DNA from: Nitrospirales bacterium | GTDB taxonomy: Bacteria > Nitrospirota > Nitrospiria > Nitrospirales > UBA8639 | Direction of reading: 5' to 3' | DNA length: 50,907 nt | Assembly: GCA_029261255.1 (NCBI GenBank) | Contig: JAJDBQ010000061.1 | Span: 1-50,907 of the forward strand | Shown here: positions 15,123 through 24,721 of the stretch, one piece after another | Numbering within the stretch: position 1 is the stretch's first letter | How the letters are laid out: every line of letters begins with the position of its first letter | Notes under the pieces: generated by a model | The model's database searches: none | The model's input: only the letters and a program-made list of their open reading frames with translations | Told to the model about the DNA's origin: nothing | Program-made: the position numbers and the translations under genes

Positions 15123-17579
15123 ATGAAGACCTCCCATTCTCGCCCACCAGGCTTTCGCCTCCAACCAGAAAAAATTGTCTTAGGGCCAAATCACGGTACA
15201 TCCAGCAGCCACCAAAACCCAGTTCGCATATTCGTGGGGACAGAAGCCGCGCAAGCCCGAGCTGAAAGAATTTTTGTCTGGTCTATTGATTTAGTACGAG
15301 ATCCATCCCGAACGTATGAAATCTATCTCATGAAAGAATTGACTGGCTTTGATCGACGCCGGTGGCTAACAGGCTTCACAAACTACCGATTCGCCATCCC
15401 TGATTTTGCCAGTGGTGCAGGCACCGCCATCTATAACGATGTGGATCAGATATACCTGACCGACCCCGGAGAATTATTTGATTTACCATTAGAAGAACAT
15501 GGGTTTTTGAGCATTGCTGAAAATGATTCTTCCGTTATGGTCATGAATTGTGAAAAGATGCGCTCGATCTGGACGCTCGAACGAGCCCAGCATGAACGTA
15601 AAACTGCATTGTTGAAAAATGCCCTGAGCATCAATAACCTGTGGGGGCAATTGGCCCCTGAATGGAATGCACGTGATGAAGAGTATCGTGCAGGAAAGTC
15701 AAAAGTCCTTCATTTTACGGCCCTCCATACACAGCCATGGCACCCTTTTCCTCAAGAATTTGTGTACCAAGAAAGTCCAGTGGGGAAAGTCTGGGAAGAC
15801 TTAGAGCATAGTGCTAATGCCGCAGGGTTCCAAACATTCAGTCGAACCCAACCCAGCTCTCAATTTGCTCTACTAGTACAAATGGCTTCAGAGGAAACCT
15901 TAGCGATGATTTCTCATGCTGGCCTTCCTCAAATAGAACCAGATATCTTGGGCCTTCATCCATTCATGTCTTCCTTGGACAATCCTAGTCTCCTGCATTA
16001 CCAATTTAAGCCTGGCCAAGACCTTACGCCTGAAGCCCGTACTTTATTTCCCTCAACAGACTCATTAGCTCTCACTCCCTTTCATTGGTGCACGTTGAGT
16101 ACCCCACCACCACATACGCCCTGTCATATCGTTATTGGTTCAAATGAACTCACGTTTCTCCCCGATGAAGATGTTCCATGGGTCCTTGAGGAAATGTTCT
16201 CTCTTGCCTCTAAACTTATCGTTCTCACAATCAAGGATGTAAAGTTACTACCCACCCTGCCCTCCTATCTTCATGGTCATTCAAGGAACTTTGATTGGTG
16301 GACAAGCCAACTTCAAGCCATTAGTACTCGTTATCCAACTCTCCACTGGACACTGCTTTTTGATACAACCAATCGACAGGGAAAACCATCAACTCTCGTT
16401 CGTCATGGTGGTCAATGGCTTCATTCTCCACCTCAAATTTGGATACTGTCCGATGGCAAGATGGGTCATTCTACGCAATCAGAAGGCCTCGCAAAATCTT
16501 TAGGTTGGCCGTATGAATTTAAACAGCTGCACTTTCAATCCTGGAACAATTCTCAAAAACTAGTGTGGAGCCTCCTACCACCTCACACGGCAGGACTGAA
16601 AAAAACTGAATCATCTTCTCTAGAGCCACCCTGGCCTGATATCGTGATTTCAACAGGCTGGCGCCCTGCCCCCGTCGCCAGATGGATTCGCGAACAAAGT
16701 GGGGGCAAGACACGAATCATTCAAGTTGGTCGAAAAGGAGGGGGGGGCGCTGATTTATTTGATGTCGTGATCACTCCCACATACTACGGTTTTACGCCTC
16801 ACCCTCATCGCGTCGAGACACTCGTACCATTAAATGAACTCAATAAGGAGGACTTAGACCAAGTCAGCCAACGATGGCCTCACCTTTTTGATAATGCCCC
16901 ACATCCTCGAATCGTGTTGGTCATCGGAGGGGCAACAGCACGCTTCACATTCACTTCGGATTTCGCCCATGAGATCGCGGGGCAATTAAAAGATTTGGCC
17001 CACAAATGTGGTGGGAAAATCTTTGCGGTGACCTCCCCGCGAACAGGCCAGAATGTGAGCCAGGCCTTAAAAACGGCCTTAACTCCAGAACACCATGTTC
17101 ATCAATGGCAACCCAACCAATCCGACAATCCTTATCTCGCCTATTTAGCAGGAGCTGACGTGATTATTGTCACCGGAGAAAGTGAGTCGATGCTGGCGGA
17201 AGCTGCGTCGTTAGGCAAACCCATCTATATTATTCCACTCCCAGAAAATTCACCTACTTGGAAGATTCGACTCAGTGAAGCCATTGTGCGACGGGCTCAA
17301 TCCCGCCCTTTAAATAAACGTGGCACTGTTCGACCACAACAAGGCTTGGAACGCGTATGCGCTCAGCTCATTCGGTGTGGGTTGATTCAACCTCGAAGAA
17401 ATCTTTCATTGCTCCACGATTTACTCATCAAACAAGGTATCGCTCGTCCATTTGGCGAACCAATTGAAAACGGAAAACGTCCGGCTCTACGAGAAATCGA
17501 CAGAGTAGCAAGAAAAACAAAAGAAGTTCTCGGAATCTTTGATGACACAACCGACGCGTCATCTATTTCCTCAACATAA
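15123..17579 (+). CDS. GT-A glycosyltransferase fused to ELM1 (DUF1022) glycosyltransferase-like domain
   Basis: 818 aa in three parts. Residues about 35-250 look like a GT8-style nucleotide-sugar transferase: FVGTEAAQARAERIF, then IYNDVDQIYLTDP with a DxD metal site. Residues about 330-430 (LPDEDVPWVLEEMFSLA ... WWTSQL) recall the worn end of a methyltransferase domain often found ahead of bacterial ELM1, but no SAM loop is seen. Residues about 440-790 are ELM1-like: ILSDGKMGHSTQSEGLA, GGATARF and VTGESESMLAEAASLGKPI. Bacterial ELM1 proteins are predicted GT-B transferases near lipid A genes. A good RBS (AGGAGG) fixes the start. It could glycosylate the sphingolipid made by the operon just upstream, or start the glycan locus. 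Confidence 0.6.
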   Translation: MKTSHSRPPGFRLQPEKIVLGPNHGTSSSHQNPVRIFVGTEAAQARAERIFVWSIDLVRDPSRTYEIYLMKELTGFDRRRWLTGFTNYRFAIPDFASGAGTAIYNDVDQIYLTDPGELFDLPLEEHGFLSIAENDSSVMVMNCEKMRSIWTLERAQHERKTALLKNALSINNLWGQLAPEWNARDEEYRAGKSKVLHFTALHTQPWHPFPQEFVYQESPVGKVWEDLEHSANAAGFQTFSRTQPSSQFALLVQMASEETLAMISHAGLPQIEPDILGLHPFMSSLDNPSLLHYQFKPGQDLTPEARTLFPSTDSLALTPFHWCTLSTPPPHTPCHIVIGSNELTFLPDEDVPWVLEEMFSLASKLIVLTIKDVKLLPTLPSYLHGHSRNFDWWTSQLQAISTRYPTLHWTLLFDTTNRQGKPSTLVRHGGQWLHSPPQIWILSDGKMGHSTQSEGLAKSLGWPYEFKQLHFQSWNNSQKLVWSLLPPHTAGLKKTESSSLEPPWPDIVISTGWRPAPVARWIREQSGGKTRIIQVGRKGGGGADLFDVVITPTYYGFTPHPHRVETLVPLNELNKEDLDQVSQRWPHLFDNAPHPRIVLVIGGATARFTFTSDFAHEIAGQLKDLAHKCGGKIFAVTSPRTGQNVSQALKTALTPEHHVHQWQPNQSDNPYLAYLAGADVIIVTGESESMLAEAASLGKPIYIIPLPENSPTWKIRLSEAIVRRAQSRPLNKRGTVRPQQGLERVCAQLIRCGLIQPRRNLSLLHDLLIKQGIARPFGEPIENGKRPALREIDRVARKTKEVLGIFDDTTDASSISST

Positions 17580-17617
17580 ACATTCCACAGTGCCTTCGCT
17601 CAGGTAGTGCCTAACAG

Positions 17618-19009
17618 ATGACAAAACCACGCCGTCGACTAATCCTTCCAGTTGAAATTTTCAATAGGGAATTTGACGCCAAAGTGTTACTTGCCTGCTT
17701 TGCCGCTGAGCGAGGATTCTCCGTCATCATCGGGGCAAAACGAGAAATCAATCTGAATTTAGCTTCATTTCCATCATCAATTTATCTCCCTATTAACCTA
17801 CACAATCGAAATCAAGTCACCAATCATCTTCTTAAGAATTTAGGACATACCTTGGCAGGAGTGGATGAAGAGGCCATCGTCTATTGTTCCCAGGAAGTCT
17901 ATGTCAAAGAAAAATTAGGCACCATCGTATTTCCTCAGCCCAATTTGTATTTGGCCTGGGGTTCTGAAAATGCCAGAATTTGGAAATCTCAAAAAAATTA
18001 CAATGGCATGCCTGTCCATATTACCGGAAATCCTCGTACCGACTTATTGCGCCAAGAGCTTCAGCCGTATTGGGCCCTTAGCGTGGAGAATATTCGCAAA
18101 CAATTTGGCAAAATAATTTTAATCAACACGAATTTCGGCAAACTGAATAATTTTCGCCCAAACAAGGGAGATGAAAAAAAAGCCCTTGATACAGCGACAA
18201 AGTCTCCTGAAACCGTTAACGAACAAGAATTAGGGATGGCCAAACATCGCTGGGCCCTTTTTGAACATTTCCAGGAAATGGTTGGGCAAGTGGGAAGAGC
18301 CTTTCCCACGCATACCATCCTCATTCGCCCGCATCCTTCTGAAAACCATGAAATATGGAAACAAGCAGGCAAAGGCTGTTCAAATGTTCAAGTCCACTTT
18401 GAGGGCCATGTGACGCCTTGGCTCTTGGCCTCCGATGCCATCATTCATAATAGTTGCACAACAGGGCTAGAGGGCTACTTGTTAAAGCGTCCTGTTTTTT
18501 CATTCCAACCAATCACGTCAGAACGTTTTGATAAAAAACTCCCGAACTCATTAAGTCAACAAGCGACATCCTCTCAAGAATTAATTGATCTTCTAGGAAT
18601 AGCGCTTTCATCTCAAACGGGCACTCTCGAGAACGATTCTCTTCACAAAAATCAACTAGTTGAGCAATACCTCTTTTCCCTGAGCGGTCCATTTGCTTCA
18701 GAAAACATTGTCACGACCTTAGAAAACTTTGATGACACGTTCTCTCAAATAACACCAAGCCTGATGACTGTGTCTGTAGCAAAACTCTATGTCATGGCCA
18801 GAAAACTTAAAAGACAATTCAATGCGCAATTTCGCATGTCCAATCTTAACCGTTCGCAGCGCTATGAGTATCTACAACATATCTTTCCGGAAATTGAATA
18901 TTCTGTGATACAAGATCGCATTGAGCGCCTTCAACATATATTACACCGATTTTCCAAGATTAAAGTTCGAACACTCGACAAATCGATATTTGAAATCTCT
19001 CCGAACTAG
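17618..19009 (+). CDS. Surface carbohydrate biosynthesis protein (GT-B/CDP-glycerol transferase-like)
   Basis: 463 aa. Start RRRLILPVEIFNREFDAKVLLACFAAERGFSVIIGAK, a central ITGNPRTDLLR block, LIRPHPSENHEIW and DAIIHNSCTTGLEGYLL are typical of a family annotated as surface carbohydrate biosynthesis proteins, often beside NeuA/NeuB. RPHP and the NSxxxLE segment form a GT-B donor site like that of CDP-glycerol or CMP-sugar transferases. No signal peptide. It lies 38 bases after the ELM1 fusion and just before the nonulosonate genes, so transfer of the CMP-ulosonate is a reasonable guess. Confidence 0.6.
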   Translation: MTKPRRRLILPVEIFNREFDAKVLLACFAAERGFSVIIGAKREINLNLASFPSSIYLPINLHNRNQVTNHLLKNLGHTLAGVDEEAIVYCSQEVYVKEKLGTIVFPQPNLYLAWGSENARIWKSQKNYNGMPVHITGNPRTDLLRQELQPYWALSVENIRKQFGKIILINTNFGKLNNFRPNKGDEKKALDTATKSPETVNEQELGMAKHRWALFEHFQEMVGQVGRAFPTHTILIRPHPSENHEIWKQAGKGCSNVQVHFEGHVTPWLLASDAIIHNSCTTGLEGYLLKRPVFSFQPITSERFDKKLPNSLSQQATSSQELIDLLGIALSSQTGTLENDSLHKNQLVEQYLFSLSGPFASENIVTTLENFDDTFSQITPSLMTVSVAKLYVMARKLKRQFNAQFRMSNLNRSQRYEYLQHIFPEIEYSVIQDRIERLQHILHRFSKIKVRTLDKSIFEISPN

Positions 19010-19103
19010 AACATGCCTTCAAAGCATCAACAAACCGTATTTTTTATCCCATACCTTCATGAGATGATGAAATGATAACCTTCAAGGAAAATGAGGAACA
19101 TAC

Positions 19104-20195
19104 ATGTATAATGTGAAAATCATTGGAGCTGGATCAATTGGGAACCATCTTACCCACGCCTCTCGTTCCTTGGGTTGGAAGGTCACATTGTGTGATGTTG
19201 ATCAAGCGGCTTTAGATCGGACCAAAACTCAAATTTATCCAACACGGTATGGAGCCTGGGATGAGGCCATTTCACTCACATTGGTCGATAAAGCTCCACG
19301 CGGAATATTTGACCTCATTATAGTAGGGACTCCGCCTGACTCTCATCTTCCGATAGCCATTGAGGCCCTTAAGGAAAACCCTAAAGCCCTGCTCATAGAA
19401 AAACCTCTGTGCCCACCATCGTTAGAAGGAGCTGAAACCCTACGAACACAAATCGAGCAATCCAAGACCACAGCGTTCGTTGGATATGATCACGTAGTTG
19501 GAAAAGCTGCACAAGAAACGGTACTTGCCAGTCAAAAGTTAGTATCAATAGAAACCCTTGACGTAGAATTCCGTGAGCACTGGGGTGGAATTTTTGCCGC
19601 CCACCCGTGGCTCCAAGGGCCTCAGGACAGCTACTTAGGTTTTTGGAAGCGAGGCGGAGGAGCGAGTGGAGAGCATTCGCATGCGATTAATCTGTGGCAA
19701 TTTTTCTCTGCCCAATTAGGAAAAGGCCGGATCATTGAGGTCTCGGCGGCTCTAGATTATTTCAAAACAGAGACGGTTGATTATGACAAGCTCTGCCTCC
19801 TTCATTTTAAAACTGAATCAGGGCTTATTGGACGAGTGGTCCAGGACGTCATCACGTCACCCTCAAGAAAATGGGCCCGCGTGCAGGGGAATAATGGTTA
19901 TGTCGAGTTAACCATCGGCCACGAACCTGGCGTAGATCGAGTCAATTGGCGAATCAATGAAGACCCGGTCCAGGAACGAACCATTAAAAAAACACGGCCT
20001 GATGACTTCATTTGGGAATTACAGAACATTGACTCCGTCTTACAAGGTAAGGAAAATACATCTGCTATTTCTCTTGAGCGAGGGCTAGAAACCATGATGG
20101 TTGTCGCCGCGGCCCATCTTTCTGAAGAACATAAACGCACCGTTCGAATAAATTATGAAAAAGGGTTTATCCCTCAAGCTTTAGAATTGCTTTAA
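19104..20195 (+). CDS. Gfo/Idh/MocA-family NAD(P)-dependent oxidoreductase
   Basis: 363 aa. VKIIGAGSIGNHL is the Rossmann loop, IIVGTPPDSHLPIAIEAL and LLIEKPLC (catalytic Lys of the EKP motif) follow, and the C-terminal half is the usual open-faced beta sheet domain with GGGASGEHSHAINLW. An RBS (GAGGA) precedes ATG 19104. It ends 18 bases before the NeuB-like gene and probably oxidises, reduces or epimerises a sugar used by it. Sugar identity cannot be read from sequence. Confidence 0.8.
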   Translation: MYNVKIIGAGSIGNHLTHASRSLGWKVTLCDVDQAALDRTKTQIYPTRYGAWDEAISLTLVDKAPRGIFDLIIVGTPPDSHLPIAIEALKENPKALLIEKPLCPPSLEGAETLRTQIEQSKTTAFVGYDHVVGKAAQETVLASQKLVSIETLDVEFREHWGGIFAAHPWLQGPQDSYLGFWKRGGGASGEHSHAINLWQFFSAQLGKGRIIEVSAALDYFKTETVDYDKLCLLHFKTESGLIGRVVQDVITSPSRKWARVQGNNGYVELTIGHEPGVDRVNWRINEDPVQERTIKKTRPDDFIWELQNIDSVLQGKENTSAISLERGLETMMVVAAAHLSEEHKRTVRINYEKGFIPQALELL

Positions 20196-20213
20196 ACTGC
20201 CTGGAGAAAGGTC

Positions 20214-21803
20214 ATGAACATGATGGACCAAGATTTCGACTTTCGCGATATGTTTATTTTGGATCTGGCCAATAACCACCAAGGAAGCGTAGAACATGGC
20301 CTGGAAATTATCCGGTCCAACGCCCAGGTGATTAAGAAGCATTCCGCCCGTGCGGCCATTAAATTTCAATTTCGCCAACTCGATTCGTTTATTCACCCTA
20401 GTCATCAAACAGGAAGCGAACTCAAGTACATTCAGCGGTTTCAATCGACTCGTTTAGACCATACCCAATTTCAGACCTTGCTCAATGAAGTGTGGGCAAA
20501 CGGACTGTTGGCCATGTGCACCCCTTTTGATGAAGAATCCGTACATGTCGCAGTAGACATGGGATTTAATATCTTAAAGGTGGCCAGTTGCTCAGCTAAG
20601 GATTGGCCTCTCTTGGAAGAGATCGCAAGTGCAGGGCCACCTGTTGTGTGCTCGACGGGAGGATTGACGGTTGAGGATATCGATAATGTCGTCAGCTTCT
20701 TTCAACATCGCGCCGTTCAGTTTGCTCTCATGCATTGTGTCTCGGTATATCCGACTCCAGATGAGATGCTAGCCCTCAACCAAATACGAATGCTCCGAAA
20801 TAGATATCCTCAAGTTTCAATAGGCTGGTCCACTCACGAAAATCCACCCGATACCATTCCTGTTCAAATGGCCGTTGCGCTTGGAGCTCAACTTTTTGAA
20901 CGGCACATTGGCGTGGAAACCGACGAAATTAAACTCAATGCCTATTCATCCACTCCTGAACAGGTCGACAAATGGTTGGAAGCACATGGGCGAGCGACGG
21001 TCTTATGCGGCCCAAATAGTCGCCCTCCAGTTTCCGAAGTTGAACAAGCCTCACTCGACGGCTTGCGTCGGGGAGTGTTTGCCAAACGTCCCATAAAAAA
21101 AGGACATGTGTTTTCCAGAGATTCCGTATACTTTGCCATGCCGTATATTGAAGGACAATTAGAAAGCGGTCATTGGAAGGAGGGCTATGAAGCCCTTCAG
21201 GATGTTCTACCAGACCAGCCGATTATGAAAGAATCTGTAGAAATTGAAGTGAATCAGGGCATTGTGACGCTCAAGCAAGTGATTCACGAGAACAAGGCCC
21301 TTCTCAACGAAGCTAAAATCCAGTTAGGCAGTGAATTTAAAGTTGAATATTCTCATCATTATGGTCTGGAAAATTTTCGAAAGACTGGTGCGGTCATCAT
21401 TGAATGCATTAATCGGGAATATTGCAAAAAGCTGGTGGTCCAACTACCTGGACAACGGCACCCTTCTCATTACCATGAGCGCAAAGAGGAAACCTTTCAA
21501 ATTCTCTATGGGATCTTACATGTCAACACCGACGGCTCCCCTCGCATTCTTCATCCTGGGGAAACTATTCTTATTCTTCCAGGAGTGTGGCATTCTTTTT
21601 GGACAGACACTGGTGTAATTTTCGAGGAAGTTTCGACCACACATTACAACAATGACTCATTTTATGCGGATAAACGAATTAATAAACTTGCTCGATCAGA
21701 ACGAAAAACAATGGTTGACCATTGGGGGCGATTCCAAATCACTCCCGAGCAACATTCACAGAAACCGGATGAGATAGCTGTAGCTGATCCACAGGTGCCA
21801 TGA
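20214..21803 (+). CDS. neuB: NeuB-type ulosonic acid synthase fused to a cupin domain
   Basis: 529 aa, versus about 340-350 for ordinary NeuB. Residues 1-255 form the TIM barrel: MFILDLANNHQGSVEHG, IKFQFRQLDSF, CTPFDEESV, YPTPDEML, GWSTHE and ERHIGV. Histidines in the last two blocks match the Mn ligands of NeuB. Residues about 285-345 are an antifreeze/SAF-like domain (RRGVFAKRPIKKGHVFSRDS). Residues about 400-500 are a cupin with HPSHYHERKEETFQILYG and PGVWHSFW. NeuB enzymes join PEP to an aldose or aldose phosphate. The start has RBS GGAGAAAGG. The stop overlaps the HAD start by four bases (ATGA), so coupling is likely. Confidence 0.8.
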   Translation: MNMMDQDFDFRDMFILDLANNHQGSVEHGLEIIRSNAQVIKKHSARAAIKFQFRQLDSFIHPSHQTGSELKYIQRFQSTRLDHTQFQTLLNEVWANGLLAMCTPFDEESVHVAVDMGFNILKVASCSAKDWPLLEEIASAGPPVVCSTGGLTVEDIDNVVSFFQHRAVQFALMHCVSVYPTPDEMLALNQIRMLRNRYPQVSIGWSTHENPPDTIPVQMAVALGAQLFERHIGVETDEIKLNAYSSTPEQVDKWLEAHGRATVLCGPNSRPPVSEVEQASLDGLRRGVFAKRPIKKGHVFSRDSVYFAMPYIEGQLESGHWKEGYEALQDVLPDQPIMKESVEIEVNQGIVTLKQVIHENKALLNEAKIQLGSEFKVEYSHHYGLENFRKTGAVIIECINREYCKKLVVQLPGQRHPSHYHERKEETFQILYGILHVNTDGSPRILHPGETILILPGVWHSFWTDTGVIFEEVSTTHYNNDSFYADKRINKLARSERKTMVDHWGRFQITPEQHSQKPDEIAVADPQVP

Positions 21804-22465
21804 TACGAGGGATCGTCTTTGATTTCGATGGTACCTTGGTTGACTCAAATGACATAAAAGTTCAGACCTTTTACGACGTTACCAAGTGCCATGATCCAAA
21901 GGGTTCGACCGTTACCGGGGTTCTCAAGAAATTCCCCAATAAAGACCGGCATGGTCTTTTTCATGCCATTATTGGAGAGCTCTTTGCCAAAAACCAGATT
22001 GAAGACACTAAAGATTTAGAAACCTTGGCGACTCAATTGACTGAGGATTATACGGTCAAATGTGAAAAAGCTATTGAAAACTGTGAGGAAGTACCAGGAA
22101 CATCTGAAGCCTTGCGGTGGATCTCTGGGCAACGCCTCCCAATATTTATAAATTCTCGGACGCCAACAACGACCCTCAAGCGATTGATAACCTCACGGTC
22201 TCTTGATTCCTACGTTTCTGATATTTACGGAGCCCCGGCAACCAAGCTCGAAAATTTCCGACGTATTCAAAATCAGCTCCACGCGCAACCGAGGGAAATA
22301 CTTTTTGTGGGAGACAGCGATGATGATCAAGAGACTGCTCAGGAGGCCGGCTGCCACTTTATTGGAGTCGTCTTACGGGATACACCTCGTTTTTCTGACC
22401 CTCAACCAGAACAGAGGATAACCAATCTCTCTCAACTGCAACATATCCTGGAAGCCATGCACTGA
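21800..22465 (+). CDS. HAD-superfamily sugar phosphatase
   Basis: 221 aa. FDFDGTLVDS carries the nucleophile Asp and the acid Asp; FINSRTPTTTLKRL holds the motif II Ser; FVGDSDDDQETAQEAG is motif IV. A four-helix cap lies between motifs I and II. Overlap with the NeuB-cupin gene suggests that it removes the phosphate from an ulosonate-9-phosphate, as in Kdn or mammalian-type sialic acid pathways. A general phosphoglycolate-type phosphatase is the alternative. Confidence 0.75.
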   Translation: MIRGIVFDFDGTLVDSNDIKVQTFYDVTKCHDPKGSTVTGVLKKFPNKDRHGLFHAIIGELFAKNQIEDTKDLETLATQLTEDYTVKCEKAIENCEEVPGTSEALRWISGQRLPIFINSRTPTTTLKRLITSRSLDSYVSDIYGAPATKLENFRRIQNQLHAQPREILFVGDSDDDQETAQEAGCHFIGVVLRDTPRFSDPQPEQRITNLSQLQHILEAMH

Positions 22466-22610
22466 TACGTTTTCCAAAGAAATACTACTGATCAAGATTT
22501 TTTGGCCATCGAGACGATATTTCGAAATCATTTTTGATTCCTAACGTGCAGAGATAATTCAATAGCAAATTTTTCTAATAAATGGTCTATCGAACGAATG
22601 AGGATTCCTC

Positions 22611-23327
22611 TTGATACAGAATAAAAAAATTCTGGCAGTGTGCCCTGCACGAGGCGGCAGTAAGGGAATACCCCTCAAGAACCTGGTGCCTTTCCTTGGA
22701 GTCCCGTTAGTAGCCCGAGTTGGTCATATGGTTTCTGAAATTTCAATGATTGACAGAGCCGTCGTTTCGACTGATCACCCAGAAATTGCTGAAGTTGCTC
22801 GTCAATCGGGGTTAGATACGCCTTTCTTGCGACCCGAAGACCTTTCGGGAGACCAAATTTCTGACTCACAAGTGCTTACTCATGCCCTCAAAGAAATGGA
22901 ACATCGTGATAAGGTCCAGTATGACCTCGTGGTCATGCTGCAACCGACCTCACCACTACGTCGAAAAGAACACATTGTTCAAGCCATCGAAATGTTCATT
23001 CAAGGAGATTGGGATGCCGTGTGGACCGTATCTGAAACGGACTCAAAGCATCATCCCCGCAAACAACTGAACGTTGAGGCCGGCCAACTAAGTTACCATG
23101 ATCCATCTGGACATCAGATAATCGCCAGACAACAGCTGACGCCTCTCTATCATCGCAATGGCGTGGCGTATGTGATTTCACGAGACTGCTTACTCTCTCA
23201 TAACAATATTACTGGAGAGAAGACAGGGGCACTGATTCTCCCAGACTATTACGTCAGCATTGATACCATGTGGGATTTAAAATTATCGGAATTCATCTAC
23301 CACTCATATTCAAAACTCAATACATAA
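22611..23327 (+). CDS. neuA: NeuA-type CMP-ulosonate cytidylyltransferase
   Basis: 238 aa. CPARGGSKGIPLKNL is the CTP-binding RxGSKxxxxKN loop, LQPTSPLRR is the conserved base-binding block, and WTVSETDSKHHP follows. The start is TTG at 22611: GAGG at 22600-22603 has correct spacing, and the nearby ATG at 22598 is out of frame. A 145-base gap separates it from the HAD gene, without a clear terminator. It activates the NeuB product to the CMP-sugar for transfer to a glycan. Confidence 0.82.
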   Translation: MIQNKKILAVCPARGGSKGIPLKNLVPFLGVPLVARVGHMVSEISMIDRAVVSTDHPEIAEVARQSGLDTPFLRPEDLSGDQISDSQVLTHALKEMEHRDKVQYDLVVMLQPTSPLRRKEHIVQAIEMFIQGDWDAVWTVSETDSKHHPRKQLNVEAGQLSYHDPSGHQIIARQQLTPLYHRNGVAYVISRDCLLSHNNITGEKTGALILPDYYVSIDTMWDLKLSEFIYHSYSKLNT

Positions 23328-23361
23328 AGCAACCGCTCAATACTCTACCGTAAAAAAGTGC

Positions 23362-24378
23362 ATGCCAAGCCACTCCCCAATAGAGCATTCTTCTCCATCA
23401 ATTCTTGGAGCAAACTCAGCTGGATGCGACCTATGCCATTCCTCAGAATTTTCAGTGGTCATGGATACACCGGAAGGAAACAGTTCTATTCTCATATGTG
23501 AAAACTGTGGATTGATGCGGGCATCCCCTCCCTTATCGCCAGAAGCTCTCGACAGCTTTTATGACGATACCTTTGTCAATGACCCTGGGTGCCAATTACG
23601 GGCCGGGTCAAATTTCCCCTCAGATAAGGATAGGAAAAAAGAAGAAATACTCGCTGAAACCTGGGGGATACAAATCATCAAACGATTTGTTGAACCACGC
23701 GGCAAGCATATTCTTGATTTGAGGTGTCGAACTGGCGCGCTAACGTCTATTCTTACAGAAGAGGGAGCCGAAGTTATTGGAGTTGAGCCATTTGGAGGAA
23801 ATGCCAATTACGCCAGAGAGATACGTCGATTATCAAATATTGTTGATTTGCCATTTTCCAGACTCCATCAATTCCCTTTGCCTTCAAATGAATACTACGA
23901 TTTGGTGAACATTCTCCCACATCATGTCCTTGCTCATGTCCTTTCTCCACGTAGATTATTAGAACAAATATTTATAGCACTTAAACCAGGAGGATATATT
24001 TTTCTTGACGAAAAAGATGTGCTCTATCCCGTTCGGCACAAGAAACAATCGGCGCTTGATTCAGGTCCCGCCCACCAGTTCCATCTCACCTTACATACAA
24101 CAGCACAGTACTTTCGTGCCATGGGATTCAATCTTCTGGAATACGAGATCGATAAAACCCGCAGTAGCGATTTTTGTCACATTAGAATAGTCGCCCAAAA
24201 ACCTAAAGCAAACGAGAAAAATTCAACTATTCTTAGAAAAATTACCCTAGAAACAGGCCCAAGTACAGAGGCTATTCGCCGGCGATTATGGTGGCTTGAA
24301 CGAGGCTGGAATTTACGACTCACTAGATTAGCAGTCAAGAAAAAGTCCCTGCGCATGTTGCAAAAACTCGGATTCTAG
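23362..24378 (+). CDS. Zinc-ribbon plus class I SAM methyltransferase-like protein with altered motif I
   Basis: 338 aa. The N-terminus has a zinc-ribbon pair CDLCHSSE ... CENCGLMRASPPLSP, normal for the C-methyltransferase-like family found in sugar loci. The Rossmann domain follows at about 110-270. Motif I reads HILDLRCRTGALTSILTEEG, where most relatives have DxGCGTG: two of the glycines are replaced by Arg. ALKPGGYIFLDEKD is normal. SAM binding may be weakened, or this may be a non-catalytic or divergent member. A basic C-terminal tail of about 60 aa is extra. It ends the plus-strand nonulosonate run. Confidence 0.65.
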   Translation: MPSHSPIEHSSPSILGANSAGCDLCHSSEFSVVMDTPEGNSSILICENCGLMRASPPLSPEALDSFYDDTFVNDPGCQLRAGSNFPSDKDRKKEEILAETWGIQIIKRFVEPRGKHILDLRCRTGALTSILTEEGAEVIGVEPFGGNANYAREIRRLSNIVDLPFSRLHQFPLPSNEYYDLVNILPHHVLAHVLSPRRLLEQIFIALKPGGYIFLDEKDVLYPVRHKKQSALDSGPAHQFHLTLHTTAQYFRAMGFNLLEYEIDKTRSSDFCHIRIVAQKPKANEKNSTILRKITLETGPSTEAIRRRLWWLERGWNLRLTRLAVKKKSLRMLQKLGF

Positions 24379-24721
24379 AAATTACGCATTTTTCATCCTT
24401 TTATCCCCTAAAGTTTGCTTCAAGCGTTCGCTTAGCCATCACTCCCAGCAAAGGGCATTGGCTCTTTTTCTTAGAGTCCCTTCTGATTCAGAATTTGGAA
24501 GTATTGGAAACGAGAACCATAATTAGAAGGCCAATAGATTCATCAATACAAAAGAAAAGCAATAAATTGAAAGACACGATTCCTAAACATTTTTTAACCG
24601 TGGCTTCCAGCCCTGGACGGAGAAAATGAAATTACTCCAGATACCTTTTAAGAGTATCTATCCCTATCCTAGCGTAGAATAATTAGGATTGCTCTTCTTA
24701 GCTTGCTGTTCCATGGTTAAG
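24379..24721. other. Convergent intergenic gap with candidate terminator
   Basis: No gene is seen in 343 bases. The only clear structure is the stem at 24434-24470 listed separately. The rest is AT-rich and falls between two convergent genes. Confidence 0.4.
24434..24470 (+). terminator. Candidate rho-independent terminator after the methyltransferase gene
   Basis: AGCCA (24434-24438) faces TGGCT (24459-24463) with an inner CCC/GGG pair, followed directly by CTTTTTCTT. The stem has bulges, so strength is moderate. It would end transcripts of the nonulosonate run. Confidence 0.4.
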
